Shown: piece by piece, positions 60,990 to 64,000 of the stretch
Layout: each line of letters begins with the position of its first letter
How positions within the stretch are numbered: position 1 is the stretch's first letter
Source: Streptomyces sp. Je 1-369
GTDB taxonomy: Bacteria; Actinomycetota; Actinomycetes; Streptomycetales; Streptomycetaceae
DNA length: 64,000 nucleotides
NCBI RefSeq assembly: GCF_026810505.1
Contig: NZ_CP101750.1
Coordinates: forward strand, 1,021,448 to 1,085,447
Direction of reading: 5' to 3'
The notes under the pieces: generated by a model
The model's database searches: none
What the model saw: only the letters and a program-made list of their open reading frames with translations
Told to the model about the DNA's origin: nothing
Translations under genes and position numbers: made by a program

Positions 60990-61065
60990 GGAGTGCCCCG
61001 TCGGCAGTGGCCTGCGGAGGGAGCGGCACCAGGGCAATACGCCAGGGCTGTGACAGGATCCCCTT

Positions 61066-61563
61066 ATGTCTACCAACATCTTCTTCGACATCACTATCGA
61101 CGGCGACGCCGCGGGCCGGATCGTCTTCAAGCTGTACGACGACGTCGTCCCCAAGACGGCGCAGAACTTCCGTGAGCTGGCCACCGGTCAACACGGCTTC
61201 GGATACGAGGGCTCGGGCTTCCACCGCGTCATCCCGGACTTCATGCTCCAGGGCGGCGACTTCACCCGCGGCGATGGCACGGGCGGCAAGAGCATCTACG
61301 GCGAGAAGTTCGCTGATGAGAACTTCAACCTCAAGCACGACAAGCCGTTCCTGCTGTCGATGGCAAACTCCGGCAAGAACACCAACGGCTCGCAGTTCTT
61401 CATCACCACGGTGCTGACACCGTGGCTGGACGGCAAGCACGTCGTCTTCGGCGAGGTCGTCGAGGGTCAGGAACTGGTGACGAAGATCGAGTCCCTGGGC
61501 ACGCACTCCGGCGCCCTCCGAGCGAATGTCGTGATCGCTGCCTCGGGCATCGTGGGCGGATAA
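61066..61563 (+). CDS. Peptidyl-prolyl cis-trans isomerase, cyclophilin type
   Basis: A 165-residue cytoplasmic cyclophilin: [35 protein letters not shown], the catalytic region [42 protein letters not shown], and [39 protein letters not shown]. The length and the near-eukaryotic motif set match the short cyclophilin A known in Streptomyces. ATG 61066 is the start. Confidence 0.96.
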   Translation: MSTNIFFDITIDGDAAGRIVFKLYDDVVPKTAQNFRELATGQHGFGYEGSGFHRVIPDFMLQGGDFTRGDGTGGKSIYGEKFADENFNLKHDKPFLLSMANSGKNTNGSQFFITTVLTPWLDGKHVVFGEVVEGQELVTKIESLGTHSGALRANVVIAASGIVGG

Positions 61564-61804
61564 CACCTCCGCCCCGGGCGGCGGGGTCGGCTCGACGCAG
61601 GTTGTTCCAGACGCGCCCACCAAGGTTGCCTGGAGGGAGCCCGCTCAAAGGCTCTGGTCCACTCCGTGTGGAGTCGGCGGTACCCAGCGGCGGACGGCTC
61701 AGTACAACGCAGGTCAGACGCCTTCGCCAAAAGCACACGACAGCGGGCCAGGCCGGCATCACATCAAGCGGACCAGAGCCCGATCAGACCGCGCGCCTGA
61801 CATG

Positions 61805-62080
61805 TCAGCCATTCAGGTGATCGTGCGCGGCAGCGCTTTTCCCTGCGCCTGCGGCAGGGCGGAACTTCGGCTCGCCGCCCGGGTGCGGTGGTGTCGTGAG
61901 GATGAGCCAGGCGCGCGTGCAGCTCTGGCACAGGGTGTACGCGGTGTTCTCGCCGGTGGGCTGAAGGTCGGGCGAGTACGTGTCGCACACGGTCAGCGGC
62001 TGGGCGCCAATGACCAGGACGCCGTAGGGGGCGGTGCCGTTCGTACGGCCGATGGCGAGCCGGATCAGCGGCAGGGACAA
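61805..62080 (-). CDS. Small hypothetical protein
   Basis: A 91-residue frame from TTG 62080, with GGAGG about 5 nt upstream: MSLPLIRLAIGRTNGTAPYGVLVIGAQPLTVCDTYSPDLQPTGENTAYTLCQSCTRAWLILTTPPHPGGEPKFRP. It has good codon bias and a CQSC pair that may bind a metal. The family is not recognised. It follows two other small genes on the same strand, an arrangement seen in the cargo of actinobacterial integrative elements. Confidence 0.5.
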   Translation of the reverse strand: MSLPLIRLAIGRTNGTAPYGVLVIGAQPLTVCDTYSPDLQPTGENTAYTLCQSCTRAWLILTTPPHPGGEPKFRPAAGAGKSAAAHDHLNG

Positions 62081-62115
62081 AGGACCTCCGTGAGGTAGGC
62101 AGCGGGGGAAGGCGG

Positions 62116-62340
62116 TCAGACGCGTACGGCGCACAGACCGTCGTGGTCGGCGGCGAGTGCACAGCCGCCCTCGCAGGGGTGACCCGCGGGCCCGGGTGGT
62201 GTCGGCCCGTTCGTGAATGCTGACGTACCAGGCGGGCGCAACGGCGAGGTCACGGTGCGGGCGAGGAAGCCGACCGAGCCGCAGCACTCGCACCGCTGCG
62301 CACCGGAGGCAGGCAGCGGGTTCGTGAAGGACACCTCCAA
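62116..62340 (-). CDS. Small Cys-rich hypothetical protein
   Basis: A 74-residue frame: EVSFTNPLPASGAQRCECCGSVGFLARTVTSPLRPPGTSAFTNGPTPPGPAGHPCEGGCALAADHDGLCAVRV. The CECC and CEGGC clusters suggest a zinc-binding peptide. The start is uncertain (TTG 62340 or GTG 62334). It lies 36 bp before the next small gene. Upstream DNA carries a duplicated GTGCCGGTCTCG. Confidence 0.45.
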   Translation of the reverse strand: MEVSFTNPLPASGAQRCECCGSVGFLARTVTSPLRPPGTSAFTNGPTPPGPAGHPCEGGCALAADHDGLCAVRV

Positions 62341-62408
62341 GGACCGAGACCGGCACGCGAACGAGACCGGCACGCGAGCGGCAGGGCGTTCACGTGCCGG
62401 GGCCGCAG

Positions 62409-62771
62409 TCAGCCGCGGTGGACGATGGTGAGGTGCTTCTCCGCGCTCTGCGGCAGCCGGTGGCGTGCCACCGGGACCGGGGAGGCGAGTGAGGCTGCGA
62501 AGCTGGTGACCAGATCGTTGGGGACGCTCGGGCTGAAGTGCGCCTCCGGGGGCTCGGGGGTGGTTCACTGCCCACCGCTGGGGCGGGTGCCGCGCCGGCG
62601 GCGCGACGGGACAGGTCGGCCCTTCTCGTCGCGGGCAGCGGCAACGGAGCCCACACGGTGGGACATCGGGAAGTCGGGGTTGAGGGCGAGTTGCACGACG
62701 GCGGTGCGGTCGCAGGCCGACAGCTGGTCGAGCAGGTCGAGCAGGTCGGCATCGTCGCGGGTGGGGACCAC
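62409..62771 (-). pseudogene. Small gene interrupted by an in-frame TGA
   Basis: From GTG 62771 (CCGGAGG 6 nt upstream) 68 codons read VPTRDDADLLDLLDQLSACDRTAVVQLALNPDFPMSHRVGSVAAARDEKGRPVP up to a TGA at 62567-62565. The same frame continues for 51 well-biased codons (TPEPPEAHFSPSVPNDLVTSFAASLASPVPVARHRLPQSAEKHLTIVHRG) to a second stop. No start codon follows the internal TGA, so this is most simply one 120-residue gene with a nonsense mutation. The function is unknown. Confidence 0.5.
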
Positions 62772-63066
62772 GCGCTGCCTCCGGGGAACCGTGTCCTTTG
62801 TCAGACAACCAAGTCGTTTGACAGCCAACTCAGTCCCTGTGCCATTGGGCCAGTCGCGATGCCGCCCGGAAGGCAACAAGTGCGCCGGAGAGAGGCTCCC
62901 GGACGGGCGCATGCTGTGCCCGGAGTTCAAACGGGTGTTTCGGGCCCTGAATTGGCCGGGGCATGTGACCCAAAGATGATCTACCGGATATTCGCCGTGC
63001 CGGGCAGGCTGAGCGGCGGACGTAGATCCGTTCGGGCATCACCCACCCGCCATCGCTGGAGGCATG
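62772..63066. other. Intergenic region before the hemopexin-like gene
   Basis: A 295-bp divergent region between the small interrupted gene and the hemopexin-like gene. It is relatively AT-rich around 62790-62860 and 62960-62990 and should hold both promoters. No repeat or RNA was recognised. Confidence 0.35.
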
Positions 63067-64000
63067 ATGATTCAAGCTGCACTGGCCTACTCCGACAGCA
63101 TGTTTTACCTCTTCCGAGGGGACCGGTACGTGGGCTACGAGGCGGAAGAGCGCAAGGTGGCCGAGGGGCCCCAGCTCACGGTGGAGGGCTGGCCCGGGCT
63201 GGAGGGCACCCAGTTCGCGGCGGGCCTCGACACGGGGCTCCGTCTGCTCGACGGGTTACATCTGCCGTCCAGCATCGCCGGCTCTGCCGCACGGCTCGTC
63301 TCGGGCAGGAAGAGGCCGGCGCCCTGCTACCTGTTCAAGACGAACCAGTACGCGCAGTACGACATCGCCAACAAGGAGCTCGTCTACGGGCCGCGACCGT
63401 TGAACGACTGGTCGGGGTTTGCGGAACACGGCTTCGACCGGGACCTGGACGCGGCGACCGACGCGGCCATCCTTCGCGGGCTCAAGACCGAGTGGTTCTA
63501 CTGGTTCTTCAAGGGGGACCGGTGCCTCAAGTATGACGCGATCAACAACAAGGTCCTCACAGTCGGCAGCATCGGGCAGATCTGGCCGGCGCTGAAGAGG
63601 GTCGGCTTCGACCGGGACCTGGACGCCGCGGTCACGACTGCGGAGCAGCCCCACGGATACGGCAACATCGAAACGACCGTCCACTTCTTCAAAGGGGACC
63701 AGCACGTCGCCTACGACTATGCCGGGAACACACTGAAGGGCGGTGTGAAGTCCATCGCTGACGCCCTGCCGGGGCTGGAGGGCACCGACTTCGCCACCGG
63801 GCAAGTACTGCCCTCCCACACTCCCACGGTGGCACACGCGCAGGGCGCCATCACCTTCTCCAACCCGGGGGAATCCGGGGTGCCCGAGCCCTACGGAAAG
63901 ATCTGGCTTGTCACGAAGGACGGTGCCACGTACCGCCTGTGGACCCAGGTCAACCACAGCGTGCCCAGCACCAGTTCGGCCACCATCGACCTGGACCTTC
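63067..64000 (+). CDS. Hemopexin-repeat protein, 5' part (runs off window)
   Basis: An uninterrupted frame of 311 codons open at the right edge, from ATG 63067 (GGAGG 4 nt upstream; an ATG at 63064 is adjacent). Four hemopexin repeats are visible: SMFYLFRGDRYVGYEAEERK, CYLFKTNQYAQYDIANKELV, WFYWFFKGDRCLKYDAINNK and VHFFKGDQHVAYDYAGNT, each followed by a W/F-rich half (for example GFDRDLDAAV). After about residue 250 a different beta-rich segment begins (GKIWLVTKDGATYRLWTQVNH). There is no signal peptide. Related folds occur in photopexins and plant albumin-2. The function is unknown. Confidence 0.85.
   Translation, partial: MIQAALAYSDSMFYLFRGDRYVGYEAEERKVAEGPQLTVEGWPGLEGTQFAAGLDTGLRLLDGLHLPSSIAGSAARLVSGRKRPAPCYLFKTNQYAQYDIANKELVYGPRPLNDWSGFAEHGFDRDLDAATDAAILRGLKTEWFYWFFKGDRCLKYDAINNKVLTVGSIGQIWPALKRVGFDRDLDAAVTTAEQPHGYGNIETTVHFFKGDQHVAYDYAGNTLKGGVKSIADALPGLEGTDFATGQVLPSHTPTVAHAQGAITFSNPGESGVPEPYGKIWLVTKDGATYRLWTQVNHSVPSTSSATIDLDL

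Noticed and set aside
61564..61804. Possible tRNA or att site after the cyclophilin gene
   Set aside because: No tRNA arm consensus and no direct repeat elsewhere in the window was found; only the short palindrome TGACATGTCA near 61799 is visible.
62565..62567. In-frame TGA considered as a selenocysteine codon
   Set aside because: No SECIS-like hairpin follows, no selenoprotein family matches, and a nonsense mutation is simpler.

Overview
The window is high-GC DNA (roughly 70 percent or more by eye) with third codon positions almost all G or C, GTG and TTG starts, lipoprotein and LacI/MUFS sugar-transport families and dense ATGA/GTGA stop-start overlaps. It is chromosomal DNA of a Streptomyces or very close relative. 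No tRNA, rRNA, CRISPR array or complete transposase was found.

Layout. 1-4669 (minus): a five-gene family-5 ABC uptake operon, read here as nickel uptake nikABCDE because a Nur-box-like inverted repeat covers its promoter; nikE is cut by the left edge. 4800-8786: a quinone oxidoreductase plus two acyl-CoA dehydrogenases in one coupled operon, and an XRE-cupin regulator divergent from a thioredoxin-reductase-like flavoprotein (8876-9931). 9996-12406: a GNAT acetyltransferase, a 162-bp hairpin MITE inserted at the stop codon of a GlxA-type regulator, and an MBL-fold hydrolase. 12676-17243: choline-to-betaine oxidation (betB, betA) with an APC/ACT-type permease. 17267-22020: P5C-reductase-like protein, SDR, enoyl-CoA hydratase, PIG-L deacetylase and S33 hydrolase. 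22141-25042: lutABC lactate oxidation. 25065-28575: a compatible-solute (OpuB/ProU-like) ABC importer whose ATPase gene converges on its permease and binding-protein operon. 28726-32160: a LysR regulator coupled to a class-A beta-lactamase-like protein without a recognisable Glu166, divergent from a penicillin-binding protein; this resembles the BlaA-BlaB regulatory pair of S. cacaoi. 33106-38415: a flavoprotein, a TetR/methyltransferase divergent pair with a strong operator, a DUF3105 protein and small unknowns. 38426-44783: a large N-terminal-HTH LuxR ATPase with an in-frame 18-bp tandem repeat, a sarcosine/dimethylglycine N-methyltransferase-like enzyme, a haemolysin-III family membrane protein, a cold-shock protein and a CBS-domain protein.

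45009-54142 is a mannan-use locus: secreted GH5 mannanase, two paralogous LacI regulators, GH2 beta-mannosidase, and a sugar importer (lipoprotein plus two permeases, no ATPase, so probably energised by a shared MsiK-type ATPase). Three near-identical sites of consensus TTAACCGGTTCA mark its promoters. 54581-61563 carries an RNA 2',3'-cyclic phosphodiesterase, a secreted SGNH hydrolase, a second type-I methionine aminopeptidase, an SDR/Atu4866/XRE group and a cyclophilin, mixed with decayed coding pieces. From about 61,800 to the right edge there are small Cys-containing or interrupted genes and the 5' part of a four-repeat hemopexin-like protein that runs off the window.

Themes: betBA with its permease, the compatible-solute importer and the betaine-type methyltransferase make osmoprotection a recurring function. 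Most single regulators sit next to their likely targets with visible palindromic operators. The right 8 kb looks like accessory DNA under decay.
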